Assembly (NCBI GenBank): GCA_049801375.1
Contig: JBARKJ010000042.1
Coordinates: forward strand, 1-64,000
DNA: 64,000 bases
Origin: JBARKJ01 sp049801375
Lineage (GTDB): Bacteria; Nitrospirota; JACRHJ01
Direction of reading: 5' to 3'
The stretch's first letter is position 1, and the number at the start of each line of letters is the position of its first letter. Shown one piece after another: positions 63,266-64,000 of the stretch. Made by a program: the position numbers and the translations under genes. The notes below the pieces were generated by a model. It ran no database searches, was not told the DNA's origin, and was given only the letters and a program-made list of their open reading frames with translations.

Positions 63266-63295
63266 ATTATAGGCTTTAGGGCATAGGAAGTCCAA
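63266..63295 (-). promoter_or_regulatory. Sigma-70 promoter of the kinase-regulator pair
   Basis: TTGGAC (63290-63295), 18-base spacer and consensus TATAAT (63266-63271) on the minus strand. The predicted start is about 10 bases before ATG 63250, leaving little room for a ribosome site. Confidence 0.65.
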
Positions 63296-63398
63296 AAATT
63301 TTTGCTATAGGTAAAATTATCTGATTCGGCGGATTTCAGGCTTGGATAAGATAAGAAATGATATTTTTCCAAGTAATCAATCTGGACAGGACTCCTTA

Positions 63399-63599
63399 TT
63401 ACATCATCTTGTGCCCAAGGTGCCATTGTTTACAGAACTCACATTTGTATGGCTGAATATCATCTATTTCTTCTCCGTACTCTTGTTGGGTGTTTAACAT
63501 GGCCATGGCTTCCGATTCAGACCTGTACCTCTTTTTACCAGTGCAGGATTTAACTCTATATAACGGGTCCGGAGGTTTATTGCGCTGTTTTTTCTTCAT
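63399..63599 (-). CDS. Small zinc-ribbon-like protein
   Basis: 66 aa, basic N-terminus (KKKQRNKPPD), then GKKRYRSESEAMAML and a C-terminal CEFCKQWHLGHK. The CxxC plus two His could bind zinc. Small proteins ending CxxCxxWHLxx are widespread and often carried on phages or plasmids; their role is unknown. ATG 63599 follows AGGTGA closely; GTG two codons earlier is an alternative. Confidence 0.7.
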   Translation of the reverse strand: MKKKQRNKPPDPLYRVKSCTGKKRYRSESEAMAMLNTQQEYGEEIDDIQPYKCEFCKQWHLGHKMM

Positions 63600-63681
63600 G
63601 CTCACCTGTTTTTCGTTGCTCGATTACTCGTGAGAACATCTCTCGATCTAACTTTAACCTTCGGAGTGTTACGCCTTACGC

Positions 63682-64000
63682 CTATATCCCCTTGAACGTG
63701 ACCGCTTCCCGAACGGACCTCCTGGGGCTTCGAAACTTGTTCTGCGGGTCTTCGGCGTCTCCATAACCGAGAGCTATCCCGATTATTATCATAAGGTCGT
63801 CTGGAATATTCAGTTCTTTCCGGATAAGGTCGGGATGGGCCACAAGGGTTACGGCCGGGGCAGAATCGAGGCCGAAGTGACGCGCCGCCAGCATGAGGCT
63901 TTGGGAAAAAAGGCCCAGGTCGAATAGCGACCACGGGGTAAGAGTGCGGTCCATGCAAATGTACGCGACCACCGGCGCATTAAAGAAATGATAATTCACT
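63682..64000 (-). CDS. Nitroreductase family protein, 5' end outside the window
   Basis: About 106 C-terminal codons are present. GLDSAPAVTL, RKELNIPDDLMIIIGIALGYGD and the SPRRSVREAV tail match the FMN-dependent nitroreductase fold, where this part closes the flavin site. The frame stays open past base 64000; the Met at 63999 is probably internal. Substrate cannot be inferred. Confidence 0.82.
   Translation of the reverse strand, partial: VNYHFFNAPVVAYICMDRTLTPWSLFDLGLFSQSLMLAARHFGLDSAPAVTLVAHPDLIRKELNIPDDLMIIIGIALGYGDAEDPQNKFRSPRRSVREAVTFKGI

Noticed and set aside
1..64000. Transposases, integrases, prophage genes or CRISPR arrays
   Set aside because: None was seen on either strand; the only signs of transfer are the A+T-rich cassette and the tRNA-like fragment.

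Overview
The window reads as a chromosomal segment of a Gram-negative, GC-rich bacterium. Evidence for the envelope type is an LptE lipoprotein, MurJ, an outer-membrane-like barrel and a polysaccharide-export protein. A 7-heme cytochrome c, many two-component systems, two NtrC-type sigma-54 activators and the leuS-lptE-holA-rpsT-murJ order suggest a Desulfobacterota (deltaproteobacterial) or Nitrospirota-like lineage. This cannot be settled by eye. No transposase, integrase or CRISPR array was seen.

Layout. 1-2476: thrS (3' end outside the window), tRNA-Val(GAC) and an HU gene, all on the minus strand. 2473-5325: an NtrC-type regulator followed by a visibly A+T-rich two-gene cassette of unknown function, with its own strong promoter and a GGCCGAC/GTCGGCC dyad on each side. 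5850-14218: leuS-lptE-holA, then rpsT (convergent), then sensor kinase-murJ-metallohydrolase with 4-nt overlaps. 14226-22478 (minus): one tryptophan operon trpE-G-D-[36-codon ORF]-C-B2-F-B-A carrying both TrpB types. 22633-25464: two HAMP membrane proteins flanking a heptaheme cytochrome, then an exported protein of unknown function. 25477-25918: a cold-shock gene whose likely promoter is followed at once by a terminator. 25945-30253 (minus): a MacB/Lol-like ABC efflux system. 30412-34279: two cytoplasmic histidine kinases, an atypical SDR and a Wza-like protein.

34347-43785 (minus) is a complete Wsp/Frz-like chemosensory operon: cheW, cheR-TPR, cheW, mcp, cheA-REC, cheB and a REC-kinase-REC hybrid. 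44069-53593 (minus) is a Kdp potassium operon: 31-aa membrane peptide, kdpF, A, B, an enlarged kdpC, an outer-membrane-type protein, kdpD and kdpE. 53963-63250 (minus) holds a histidine kinase/sigma-54 activator pair, a good -24/-12 promoter directly downstream, and the likely target operon (USP-like, TSUP permease, TIGR02186-like protein, second kinase, PEP-synthase-like protein). The window ends with a small zinc-finger-like protein and the 3' part of a nitroreductase gene.

The window is dominated by signal transduction: eight histidine-kinase-type proteins in 64 kb. The least explained items are the A+T-rich cassette, the HAMP-cytochrome-HAMP cluster, the sigma-54 operon with its PEP-synthase-like protein, and several structured non-coding stretches (5463-5532, 19129-19207, 43936-43980).
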